36,527 bases of DNA from Chloroflexota bacterium (GCA_020629055.1 JAHDEB010000027.1:8876-45402), one strand, 5' to 3'. Positions 9,357-17,252 are shown, counted from the stretch's first letter. Numbers and translations are program-made. Notes: generated by a model from the letters alone, not told the origin.

Positions 9357-12317
9357 TTATTGCTTAACAGCGGGTAAATAAATAAATTGAGCACCGCCAA
9401 GATTAATGACCAAGTTTCTGCTTTGATTTGTGTTGCCCGGTGACGTATAGGTATAGGGCAATATCACAAAGGATTGGGTCGGCTGAGAAACGACACGGCC
9501 GTAGATCTTGATATTGATCGCCCCATCGGCCGGGATACCGCCGGTGATTGCGCCATTCTCTTCAAATAGCTTGTGAAGTGAGATCGTAATGACCGTTTTA
9601 CCGCTGCTATCCTGTGATTGAACCAAAGTGTAGGGCTCTAAATCTGAATTGCTTGGGAAGTTAAAGCCGTCGTTGTTCGGCCCCGTATAACTCACTGTGG
9701 TTCTGTGATAAGTAATGTCTTTTGGTATGGTAAATGTCAATTTCCCGTTTGCGGCAGCGGTAATGTCAGATAGGTTATTAATTACAAAATTAAATTCTGT
9801 ATCTTCGTTCTCTTCGTATTCAACCTTGTCTGGGGTGCCATTGATGGTAGTTAGTTCCGTATTAAAGACCGCCATCGCCGGGTCTCCTAACAGATTATAG
9901 TTGTATAGTTGTGCATACGAAACACTGGGATTACCCGGAACTTCATCGATATATTTCGCTTTAGTATAGGTAATCGCGTCTCCGATTTGAGTTAGCCCTT
10001 TTTCAAAGAATGCTTCAAACAGATAATCTGCAATGACCTCATGCTCTTCAACATAACCGAGCCCGGTAGCGCTGAAATGTGCGGCCGACCCGGTATTGCG
10101 ATTAATCGATGAACCGGTTGATTTTTCACCCAGGTTAACCAACGTTTCTCCAAGCCCTTCCCATCCTGGATACGCAAAGTTTCCATCTAGGCAATTATGG
10201 GTGATGCTGACAAACGGTTTGTCTAGATTGGCAAATAATTGGTTGTTCAGCACTTTGTCTACAGACATGACGTCCCCGTCAGACCAGTTGCTGATTGAGC
10301 CGTGACCGCGCCAAACCAATAGAGACAGTCCCTCACTGGCTGCTTGTGAAATAGACTGACGGAGCGCAATGGCCGCTGGGTCGTTGGCGTCATCTGGCTC
10401 CAAGTTTAAGCCTGCTACATTTGGTTTAAATCCAAAGTTTGTGACCGTGTCTTCAGCAAGTTCACTTTTTACCCGGAAGAAATTTTCAGGTACCTCTTTG
10501 GGCCAGTCATGGGTAAAAAGCATATTTTCTTTCCATGAGACATTGCTTTGCAGATTATGTTCATAAAGAATAATTTTGCTAACCGCGTCTTGAACTTGTG
10601 CCGTCGTTTCGGCCGTTATTCGGCCAATTCCGATATCTGGAATTAGGTCATCACCCGCCAACAAGCTATAACGATAGTCGGATGGAATAAGCCCTTGATT
10701 GGGGTCTGTGTAGGAGTAGTTGATTGGAATGAGACTGTCAGCTTCCGTATTAAAGTCAGCATTGCTGAAGCCGCAGTTGGTACAGGCCAGATGGCGGGGA
10801 TTGTAATGGCCATCCCCAACTAAAAGAACATATCGGACCGCTTGATCCCAATCGGTATAAGCGTGTTGAAGATAGGTTTTAACCGCCAATGAGGTTGGGA
10901 AACCATATCCAAATTGGTTAATCACGTCTTCAATATCTACCACGTGGGTTTTTAGATCACTAAAACTGGCACGATGGGTTGCAAGCCCGTTAATGTCGTT
11001 GCTGGTTTCGGCAACATCAATGAAATCACCATATGAGATCGCGAGCCAGTCGGCATAACCGTCCGCTGGTTCTATATTTTGAACGGTATAAGAACTGATG
11101 GCGTTTGCATCGATGGTACGGATTCCAGGAGCTGCGGCAACGACAAATTTTGCGGTGCCACTGGTGTTGGCGCTAAAGGTGTACGCACCGCCACCGGCCG
11201 AACTGGCTGCCACACTTCGCGGTGTTTCTCGTGTCGATACATCCCAAATAATAAGTTCAGAGGCGGAACCGGCCGAAAAGTTTGATATTTCATACGTTTT
11301 ATCCCCAATCGCTTCATGACTAAAGCTTAAGAAGTCAGAGGTCCCTTTTAAATCTTGTTGATAAGTAACATTCAGATAGTTGACAAAGAAACTTCCTGGC
11401 GCATCATCAGCCTCTTTTCGTGTGTTGGTAAATGAAATTGTATTCTCGCCATTTGACAAATCTTGGTTTGAGATGACACGAGAGAGAGAAAAAATATCGC
11501 GGAGCGAAAATGAATAGTCGATATCGCCACCATCAGGTAGGGTCATTTTAGCGATTGCGGGGGTATTTCCCTCACCGCGCGCCGCAGCGATCGCTTCGAT
11601 TGTGGCATCACTTGCTATGTTGGTCGGGTGGGGCAGATTGATCGATACGGTTTCTGTAATCGCTTCATCTGCAAAAGGACGACTAACCGTCATCCAAAAA
11701 TAATGGTCAGGCTCCGCATTTTCCGCCTCCCATTGTTCTTCTACCATAAACATCGTGTCGAAATGGTCATCAACTTCAAATTGGATTGTGGTTTCTACGT
11801 TGCTGAGGACCGGGGTTGTCGGAGCGATGTTGCTGCTTGGCTGAATCGATGCGGCCGATTCGCCCGGAACAATCCAGTAAACATTGTTGTTTACAAATAA
11901 CTTTTCTTCGCGAGATTCATCAAACGGCCAGCCGTAAAAGCGAATTTTATCGTCAGCGTCGAAAACATTACTTTGCCCAGCACTGTCACTCACAAGTTCC
12001 CATGAAATCGCATTTCCGTTGTGGATGACTTGGATCTGAGCCGGATTGAGGCCGCTTGCAAACCCTTTGCCCAACAGCGTAGAAGCCGAGACTTCATAAA
12101 TTCCTTCATCTTCTACAGCAACTTTATAGACCGTTTTGCCAACCGGTAGTTTTACAGATCCGGCCGCTGGTGGTGCTGATTCTGATTCCGTTTGCATCGC
12201 CAAGGATTGGGCGAAGGTGGGAACGGATAAAAACAATCCAAAAAGACCGCCAATCATGAGCGCTTTGAAGATAGATGGAAAAAGGGTGCGATTGTGTGAT
12301 GAACGATGAAGGGACAT
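9357..12317 (-). CDS. Secreted C25 (gingipain/PorU-type) cysteine peptidase with C-terminal beta domain
   Basis: The product is 986 aa. A signal peptide (about 1-36, ending SVPTFAQS) is followed by a PorU-like N-terminal module (about 55-150: KVAVEDEGIYEVS; then IRFYGWPFDES) and a beta-sandwich region. The C25 catalytic domain (about 420-820) shows YVLLVGDGHYNPRH, DIGIGR, WRGHGSISNW (catalytic His about 672), ITHNCLDGNF (catalytic Cys about 709) and NLLGDPAMAVF. After it comes an Ig-like or DUF11-like beta domain (about 825-975), and the protein ends QFIYLPAVKQ. Both catalytic residues are present, so it is expected to be active. Family knowledge allows an endopeptidase or a PorU-like transpeptidase; which it is cannot be decided. 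It is probably expressed from the region around 12318-12400. Confidence 0.88.
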   Translation of the reverse strand: MSLHRSSHNRTLFPSIFKALMIGGLFGLFLSVPTFAQSLAMQTESESAPPAAGSVKLPVGKTVYKVAVEDEGIYEVSASTLLGKGFASGLNPAQIQVIHNGNAISWELVSDSAGQSNVFDADDKIRFYGWPFDESREEKLFVNNNVYWIVPGESAASIQPSSNIAPTTPVLSNVETTIQFEVDDHFDTMFMVEEQWEAENAEPDHYFWMTVSRPFADEAITETVSINLPHPTNIASDATIEAIAAARGEGNTPAIAKMTLPDGGDIDYSFSLRDIFSLSRVISNQDLSNGENTISFTNTRKEADDAPGSFFVNYLNVTYQQDLKGTSDFLSFSHEAIGDKTYEISNFSAGSASELIIWDVSTRETPRSVAASSAGGGAYTFSANTSGTAKFVVAAAPGIRTIDANAISSYTVQNIEPADGYADWLAISYGDFIDVAETSNDINGLATHRASFSDLKTHVVDIEDVINQFGYGFPTSLAVKTYLQHAYTDWDQAVRYVLLVGDGHYNPRHLACTNCGFSNADFNTEADSLIPINYSYTDPNQGLIPSDYRYSLLAGDDLIPDIGIGRITAETTAQVQDAVSKIILYEHNLQSNVSWKENMLFTHDWPKEVPENFFRVKSELAEDTVTNFGFKPNVAGLNLEPDDANDPAAIALRQSISQAASEGLSLLVWRGHGSISNWSDGDVMSVDKVLNNQLFANLDKPFVSITHNCLDGNFAYPGWEGLGETLVNLGEKSTGSSINRNTGSAAHFSATGLGYVEEHEVIADYLFEAFFEKGLTQIGDAITYTKAKYIDEVPGNPSVSYAQLYNYNLLGDPAMAVFNTELTTINGTPDKVEYEENEDTEFNFVINNLSDITAAANGKLTFTIPKDITYHRTTVSYTGPNNDGFNFPSNSDLEPYTLVQSQDSSGKTVITISLHKLFEENGAITGGIPADGAINIKIYGRVVSQPTQSFVILPYTYTSPGNTNQSRNLVINLGGAQFIYLPAVKQ

Positions 12318-12407
12318 AAAAGTAGTACGGAGGCAAATACACCGATGCTGCTACAGATTGAAAAAAGTGTAGCGCTTGTGAATGATTTGATGCCGTTTTG
12401 TTTTGAA

Positions 12408-12596
12408 TTAAATTAGATTAAAAGAACCAACTTTATAGTTTAAGGGAAAGTAGGATGATCTAAATGAGAATTTTGTTAGGCGACCATGCTGATCTGTTCT
12501 GTCTGTGGCGGTAAGTGCGCTTAAAAGGCTTTCAATCGCCGTTTTTGCGGATTTGGGTACTTTTTTCTTAGTCGTAGGACTTTCGCTTGGTTGCAC
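12408..12596 (-). CDS. Possible small ORF, 62 aa, unrecognised
   Basis: A GTG at 12596 opens 62 codons. The product is basic with a possible amphipathic helix (KSAKTAIESLLSALTATD) followed by a tail with several aromatic and Ser residues (FSFRSSYFPLNYK). A GAGG lies directly against the GTG, too close for ideal initiation. It sits just downstream of the PqqD-like gene. PqqD-type domains bind leader peptides of RiPP precursors, so this position is where a precursor could be, but nothing in the peptide proves it. It may be non-coding. Confidence 0.2.
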   Translation of the reverse strand: MQPSESPTTKKKVPKSAKTAIESLLSALTATDRTDQHGRLTKFSFRSSYFPLNYKVGSFNLI

Positions 12597-12600
12597 CTCA

Positions 12601-12672
12601 AACCCTCCCCTAACCCCTCCCAGTGGGAGGGGAATTTTGCTCCTCCCCGTCGGGGGAGGTTGGGAGGGGGTT
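12601..12672. repeat. Cruciform palindromic repeat (CCCTCCC/GGGAGGG type)
   Basis: An outer imperfect inverted repeat (AACCCTCCCCTAACC against GGTTGGGAGGGGGTT) encloses two inner hairpins: CCCCTCCC-agt-GGGAGGGG at 12614-12632 and CCTCCCC-gtc-GGGGAGG at 12642-12659. The arms form a cloverleaf-like element. Similar short repeats, translating spuriously to peptides like NPPLTPPSGRG, occur dispersed in many bacterial genomes. On the minus strand it begins 12 bp after the PqqD-like stop codon and may act as a transcript 3' stabiliser. Only one copy is in this window. Confidence 0.7.
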
Positions 12673-12684
12673 GAGCAAAAGTCC

Positions 12685-12981
12685 TTAGTCGGTAAGATTT
12701 GATTCAACCGTCATGAGCATGTCTCGTTCTAAGAGGCTGTTGACGAAAAGATCGAGGTCTTCTTGTAGTTTGGTTTTTGAAACCGCGGGGTACTGCTCGG
12801 TAAGGGTATCAAGAATTGCGGCCGAGGTGTTGGTGCCGTCTAACAAGGCCCAAATTGTGCTGCCTAGCTGGTTTAGGGCCCGAACTTCACCTCCGGCCGG
12901 AGAAACGATGACGACACCGTCTTCGACATCGCGCCAGACTAAGTTTGGTTTGTGTTTTAAGATTTGATTTTGATTGAGCAT
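12685..12981 (-). CDS. PqqD-like (RRE-fold) small protein
   Basis: I start at the ATG at 12981 (98 aa) rather than at a TTG at 13035 that runs into the preceding gene. The protein has the PqqD-family pattern: a beta-rich N-terminus (LVWRDVEDGVVIVSPAGGEV), RALNQLGSTIWALLDGTNT in the middle, and a helical C-terminus (LQEDLDLFVNSLLERDMLM). PqqD domains form the RiPP recognition element, which holds the leader of a peptide or protein substrate for a modifying enzyme. No radical SAM enzyme, cyclodehydratase or lanthipeptide synthetase is visible in the window, so the partner is unknown. It lies 43 bp downstream of the 171-aa FN3-like gene and upstream of the first C25 peptidase. Confidence 0.75.
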   Translation of the reverse strand: MLNQNQILKHKPNLVWRDVEDGVVIVSPAGGEVRALNQLGSTIWALLDGTNTSAAILDTLTEQYPAVSKTKLQEDLDLFVNSLLERDMLMTVESNLTD

Positions 12982-13024
12982 GTAAATTGAATGTGGGAGG
13001 GTTCTATGTTTACTGAATGTTTGA

Positions 13025-13540
13025 TCAGGTTGCAATCGTTTTTAAGGATTGAGCCACACGCCTTCGACGCAATTCTATTTTCCCATAAATGACCAATGCG
13101 ACACCAAAAATTAACGCACTTAGTGCGACGATTAATTTCAGGGTCGAAATTTCTGCTGATTGATGGGGAAAAGGTTCATGCAGCGTCCGGGAATTGCTGT
13201 ATTCCACATCTTCTAATTTGTAGTAATAGGTACGGCCGGCGGCCGCCGTTTTATCTTCCCAAGTATAAGTTGCCCCTGAAGCTGCATCGGCTTTTGCCGG
13301 AATCAGCTGTACATTGACTTGCTTAAATTCGCCTTGGGGAGATTCCCCTCGATAGATGTTAAAGCCGGCCGTTTCAAACTCAGTTTCTGTAGACCATTGA
13401 ATAACAACCGGTTGTGTTTGAAATAGGCCTGCAGCTAATATCCATCCCCCAAAGATGACCCATATGACCCCTAATATGATAAGCGCAAATTCTGATAATG
13501 CCTGTTTCATGGGAAAAAGTTTCGTGAGCGTGTCAATCAT
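13025..13540 (-). CDS. Membrane protein with FN3-like module between two TM segments
   Basis: The ATG at 13540 overlaps the stop of the preceding gene (ATGA), giving 171 aa and favouring this start over a longer frame from 13696. Residues about 18-40 form one transmembrane helix and about 134-154 a second, followed by a basic tail (KIELRRRR). Between them is an FN3-like module (about 44-125: VIQWSTETEFETAGFNIYRG and YYYKLEDVEYSNS). This module aligns well with the one in the 394-aa stalk protein at 7920-9104 (shared W, TAG, IP, YxxxxxxEYxNS positions). Both ends are probably cytoplasmic and the module extracytoplasmic. The role is unknown; position suggests a membrane partner of the C25 peptidases or the PqqD-like protein. 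Confidence 0.75.
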   Translation of the reverse strand: MIDTLTKLFPMKQALSEFALIILGVIWVIFGGWILAAGLFQTQPVVIQWSTETEFETAGFNIYRGESPQGEFKQVNVQLIPAKADAASGATYTWEDKTAAAGRTYYYKLEDVEYSNSRTLHEPFPHQSAEISTLKLIVALSALIFGVALVIYGKIELRRRRVAQSLKTIAT

Positions 13541-13869
13541 CCGTGATTTGATACGCTTCGTTCTTCTTGATAAGAGTGGGTCGTAAAATAGACTTGAACA
13601 CAAGTTAAAATCGCTAGGCTGACCCAGACGATACGCTCCCAAAGGGTTGTGGCATTGCCTGCAAACCCGATCGTAACCAGAGCCAACCCGCCCCAAAATG
13701 GTAATTGAAAGTTGGCCAACTGTAATTGTGCGTAGAATGAGTCGTTTTTAAGTTGGGCGCGATAGTGATGAATTGAAAGTGCCGCGAAAATAATTGCGAA
13801 ACCAAGGAGCCAAAGCAGACTGAAAAGTATATTTGAAACAACGATGTTGTGGCCGAACGAATCTGACAT
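13537..13869 (-). CDS. Small three-TM membrane protein, unrecognised
   Basis: The product is 110 aa from an ATG at 13869. Three hydrophobic helices are visible: about 12-34 (ILFSLLWLLGFAIIFAALS), 57-72 (FWGGLALVTIGFAGNA) and 77-95 (RIVWVSLAILTCVQVYF). No domain is recognised. It is the first gene of the minus-strand run that continues through the FN3-like protein (4-bp overlap), PqqD-like protein and C25 peptidases, so it probably belongs to that cluster. It diverges from radA across a 312-bp intergenic region. Confidence 0.65.
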   Translation of the reverse strand: MSDSFGHNIVVSNILFSLLWLLGFAIIFAALSIHHYRAQLKNDSFYAQLQLANFQLPFWGGLALVTIGFAGNATTLWERIVWVSLAILTCVQVYFTTHSYQEERSVSNHG

Positions 13870-14181
13870 AGAAACAAATGGTTTTTCAGGCTGTGCTGAA
13901 AAAACTGCTATTTAAAATCTGTATTGGTGCAAAGTGGGGAAAAACCAACTTCTCTGAAGCGAAATTATCGTGTGACCTAACCCTGCCTCTACGAGCTGGT
14001 GTTAGATAAAAGTAGATTAATCAATTTGTAAATAATAGCGGTCAGTGGAGAATATAGCTTTGGGAAATGTGGTGCAACTACTTCCTCAAATCGTTTAGAA
14101 TTTGCTTAAGGCATTTCCGAGAAATATATATCCCATTAGCTGAAGTCTTTTTCAGCCTTTAAACCTGAATCAAAGAAATAT
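13870..14181. other. Divergent intergenic region upstream of radA
   Basis: This 312-bp region holds two hairpins. One is TTTTTCAG-gctgtg-CTGAAAAA at 13882-13903, just upstream of the 3-TM gene. The other is GCTGAA-gtcttt-TTCAGC at 14139-14156, just upstream of radA. Both share the core TTTTTCAG. A putative radA promoter lies at 14102-14130. The remainder is A/T-rich with no ORF that I would support. Confidence 0.55.
14102..14130 (+). promoter_or_regulatory. Putative radA promoter
   Basis: TTGCTT (14102-14107) and TATATA (14125-14130) are separated by 17 bp, facing radA. The predicted leader contains the 14139-14156 hairpin. No strong Shine-Dalgarno sequence precedes the ATG at 14182. Confidence 0.45.
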
Positions 14182-15558
14182 ATGGCAAAACAGAAAACAC
14201 GTTTCGTGTGTCAGGAGTGCGGCCGAACATCGCCGAAACAGATGGGGCGCTGCCCTTCTTGTCAAGAATTTGGCACATTTGTAGAAGAAATAATGGAAAC
14301 GGTGACGACCGGGGCCAATCGTCGCCCTTCGTTAACCGTTAGACCTCCCGTGCGGCTGGCCGATGTTGAAAAAGAGAATTACGAACGGATGAAGCTGCCG
14401 ATTGGGGAACTTTCGCGCGTGTTAGGGGGTGGAATTGTTCCGAGTTCTCTGGTTTTGCTTGGGGGTGACCCTGGGATTGGAAAATCAACATTGCTGCTGC
14501 AGGTGGCCGCTTTGGTTGCCAAAGATCATGGGAAAGTGCTCTATATTTCAGGTGAGGAAAGCATTCACCAGATTCGTATGCGGGCTGATCGAATGACAGT
14601 TTCGGCCGACGAGCTGTTTTTGGTGACAGAAACGCGATTGACCGCGATTCTAAATCATATTCAGAATGAGAAGCCGACACTTGTGATAATCGACAGTATC
14701 CAAACAACTTGGACAGACGAACTAAAGTCGGCCGCCGGTAGCGTGAGCCAAGTTCGTGAATGTGCCACCCGGCTTCAAGAAGTCGCGAAAAATAGTGCAG
14801 TAACGATTTTCCTCGTTGGCCATGTAACCAAAGAAGGGACGATTGCGGGGCCCAGGGTGTTGGAACATATCGTTGACACCGTTTTGCAATTGCAGGGGGA
14901 TCAATTCCATCGCTACCGTCTGTTACGCAGCATAAAAAACCGATTTGGGGCAACCAGCGAAGTCGGCGTTTTTGAAATGCTAGAGACCGGTTTGTCCGAA
15001 GTTCCCAATCCATCCGAGGCGTTCCTGGCGGAACGGCAGATTAATGCGTCCGGCTCAGCCATCGCTGTGACGATGGAGGGGACCCGGCCGCTGCTGATTG
15101 AAATTCAAGCACTGGCTAGCGCCACAACCTTTGCAAATCCACGCCGTACAGCCAACGGTATCGACTACAACCGTTTGCTATTGCTGACAGCGGTTTTAAG
15201 CCGGCGGGTACGCTTATCCTTAGCTGACCGAGATGTGTTCGTCAATGTGGTCGGCGGTTTAGACATCGATGAACCCGCTTCTGACTTGTCGGTGGCGGTG
15301 GCGATTGCGAGCAGTGTTCGCGACCGGCCGGTCCATGCGGATATGGCCTTTGTCGGTGAGATCGGTCTGAGTGGTGAACTGCGCAGTGTGAGCCAGCCGG
15401 AGATTCGATTGCGCGAAGCGTTCAAATTAGGCTTTAAACGCTGTGTCATTCCGGTTTCAGTCGGCCGTCAAAAGCCAAATTATCCCAAAGGGCTAAAGGT
15501 TATCGAATGTCGCACCTTAAAAGATGCGCTTCAAGTCGGGTTAATGCCACAAACCTAA
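14182..15558 (+). CDS. radA: DNA repair protein RadA
   Basis: The product is 458 aa, the usual RadA length. The N-terminal C4 zinc finger has Cys at about 10, 13, 24 and 27. The RecA-like ATPase follows, with Walker A GGDPGIGKST (about 94-103) and Walker B LVIIDSIQT. The RadA-specific KNRFG motif is at about 252-256. The C-terminal third is Lon-protease-like (GGLDIDEPASDLSVAVAIAS) but serves as a structural domain in this family. RadA drives branch migration of recombination intermediates in the cytoplasm. It starts a plus-strand run; the next gene begins 73 bp downstream. The assignment is secure. Confidence 0.97.
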   Translation: MAKQKTRFVCQECGRTSPKQMGRCPSCQEFGTFVEEIMETVTTGANRRPSLTVRPPVRLADVEKENYERMKLPIGELSRVLGGGIVPSSLVLLGGDPGIGKSTLLLQVAALVAKDHGKVLYISGEESIHQIRMRADRMTVSADELFLVTETRLTAILNHIQNEKPTLVIIDSIQTTWTDELKSAAGSVSQVRECATRLQEVAKNSAVTIFLVGHVTKEGTIAGPRVLEHIVDTVLQLQGDQFHRYRLLRSIKNRFGATSEVGVFEMLETGLSEVPNPSEAFLAERQINASGSAIAVTMEGTRPLLIEIQALASATTFANPRRTANGIDYNRLLLLTAVLSRRVRLSLADRDVFVNVVGGLDIDEPASDLSVAVAIASSVRDRPVHADMAFVGEIGLSGELRSVSQPEIRLREAFKLGFKRCVIPVSVGRQKPNYPKGLKVIECRTLKDALQVGLMPQT

Positions 15559-15631
15559 TTCTGGGTGGTCAAAGCTTGGAGCCTTTAACAAAGAAAACGT
15601 AGCGGTTTTGCACCATGGAAAAAATAAATAT

Positions 15632-17239
15632 ATGAACAAAAAAGTGATGTGGATCATAGCGGGTGTTATTGTTATCGGGCTAACTTGCACGATCATTGTC
15701 GGTGCAGTCTCAATTTTCTTTGCGAGTGGTCTTGAGGGGGATTTTCTAGGCGAGTCGCAAGTTGAAAACCCGGCCGGTGCCATCGAATCAGAGTCTGCTG
15801 ATCAGTTTTCGATCGATGCTCCACCTGAATTTATCGCTCGAGATTGCCCATTTCGGACACCGGCCGACATTACGGTTGAGTGTGGCACGGTGTTGGTGCC
15901 TCAAAATTGGGATCGTCCCGAAGATGGGAAACCGGTTGCGCTTGCGGTAGCCGTTTACCGATCCGATAGTGAAAACCTGCAACCTGACCCGGTCATTTAT
16001 TTAGACGGCGGCCCTGGGGGATTTACCTTAGAGGTGTTGCCCTTCACCCTTGAAGACAGCATCAAACCATTTTTGCAAAACCGGGACTACATCACGTTTG
16101 ATCAGCGGGGGATCGGCTATTCACAACCGGCACTCCAATGCCACGAAATTTCAAAACTCGAGCTCGAATGGCTCGATTCACGAGAAGATTGGGAAGATAC
16201 AAAGCCGGAATATGTTAGTGCGATGGCCGCTTGCAGAGACCGATTGGTGGCTGAAGGTGTTGACCTGACCGGATATGGGAGCGCGGCAAGCGCGGCCGAT
16301 GTAGATGCGATCCGCCAAGCTTTAGGCATCGAACAATGGAATCTGTTTGGTGTGTCGTACGGGACACGATTGGCTCAAACCGTTATGCGTGATTTCCCTG
16401 GTGGGGTGCGTAGCGTTATCCTAGATTCAGCTTATCCGGTTGAAGGGGATCTATATGAAAATTATCCGCGTAGTCAAAATGATGCGTTCAGGGTGTTTTT
16501 TGACAGTTGCGCGGCCGACGCCGAGTGTAATGCACAGTATCCAGATCTTGAAAATCGCTTTTACGCTCTTGTAGAAGAGCTAAACGAAAATCCGGTTGCA
16601 TTTGAAATTACCCATTGGCTCAATGGCTCAACTCACCAGACCCTTTTCTGGGGAGACGATTTAATTAGCATGTTATTCCAAACCCTCTATTCAGAGTCGA
16701 TGTTTATTGACATGCCAGACATCATCGAGGATCTTGAGCAGGGGGAATTTGCTGATGTGATCGAGATGGAAGAGCTGTTCTTCGTTAACAACGACTTCTT
16801 TAGTGGTGCGGTTTATCGAACCATTCAATGTCGCGAAGAATATCCATTTTCGATTGAAGCCAATGCACAAGACGAAATTAATGCTAATCCTCGACTTGTC
16901 GATTATTACGACGACTATGAGTTTACTTTAGAGTCATGTGATATTTGGCAGGCGGGTCAAGCTTCAACAATCGAAAATGAGCCGGTCGTTTCTGATATAC
17001 CCACTTTGATTTTAGCTGGCGGTTTTGACCCGGTAACTCCTGCTTGGTGGGGGCAATCGCTACAACAAAACCTACCCAATAGCTATTTTGTAGAAATCCC
17101 ACAGTTGGCACATGGCATTTTCAGTGCCAATGACTGTACCCGGCAAATCGGGTTAGACTTTATTGATCGTCCGTCTGATCAACCTGATTCAGCCTGCATC
17201 TCTGCCTTCGATGACCCTGAATTCTCAGATCCAGATTAG
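15632..17239 (+). CDS. Membrane-anchored TAP-like alpha/beta hydrolase (S33-type peptidase)
   Basis: The ATG at 15632 gives 535 aa; a TTG eight codons earlier is less likely. An N-terminal signal or anchor (about 6-32, MWIIAGVIVIGLTC) is followed by a linker. The alpha/beta hydrolase core has YLDGGPGG (oxyanion region), DQRGIGYS (about 157-164), nucleophile GVSYGTR with Ser about 242, Asp about 466 in LAGGFDPVTP and His about 494 in LAHGIF. The late Asp/His segment matches the TAP C-terminal domain of tripeptidyl and prolyl aminopeptidases. About ten Cys residues outside the membrane suggest disulfides. The likely activity is release of N-terminal peptides or amino acids outside the cell; the exact specificity is not visible. 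Confidence 0.88.
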   Translation: MNKKVMWIIAGVIVIGLTCTIIVGAVSIFFASGLEGDFLGESQVENPAGAIESESADQFSIDAPPEFIARDCPFRTPADITVECGTVLVPQNWDRPEDGKPVALAVAVYRSDSENLQPDPVIYLDGGPGGFTLEVLPFTLEDSIKPFLQNRDYITFDQRGIGYSQPALQCHEISKLELEWLDSREDWEDTKPEYVSAMAACRDRLVAEGVDLTGYGSAASAADVDAIRQALGIEQWNLFGVSYGTRLAQTVMRDFPGGVRSVILDSAYPVEGDLYENYPRSQNDAFRVFFDSCAADAECNAQYPDLENRFYALVEELNENPVAFEITHWLNGSTHQTLFWGDDLISMLFQTLYSESMFIDMPDIIEDLEQGEFADVIEMEELFFVNNDFFSGAVYRTIQCREEYPFSIEANAQDEINANPRLVDYYDDYEFTLESCDIWQAGQASTIENEPVVSDIPTLILAGGFDPVTPAWWGQSLQQNLPNSYFVEIPQLAHGIFSANDCTRQIGLDFIDRPSDQPDSACISAFDDPEFSDPD

Positions 17240-17252
17240 TAGATTGTCTCCG

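Larger units (their letters stand above)
12318..12684. other. Intergenic region between PqqD-like and C25 genes
   Basis: This 367-bp gap contains a G/C-rich cruciform repeat (12601-12672), a possible small minus-strand ORF (12408-12596) and a 6-bp inverted repeat GCTACA/TGTAGC around 12352-12375. The region upstream of the C25 start at 12317 has no obvious Shine-Dalgarno sequence, and I could not identify a convincing promoter. Confidence 0.6.

Noticed and set aside
5765-12317. A type IX secretion system
   Set aside because: Only C25 proteins with PorU-like modules are seen; no translocon components or CTD tails are in the window.
12408-12707. A 99-aa frame from a TTG, overlapping the PqqD-like 3' end
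   Set aside because: It reads through the cruciform repeat (giving a spurious Pro/Gly-rich peptide) and starts inside another gene; only the shorter 12408-12596 part was kept, at low confidence.
12685-12981. PqqD-like gene as part of a PQQ biosynthesis operon
   Set aside because: No pqqA, B, C or E is adjacent; PqqD-like domains occur in many peptide-modification systems.
14339-15013. 224-aa minus frame
   Set aside because: Lies entirely antisense to radA, whose motifs are complete.
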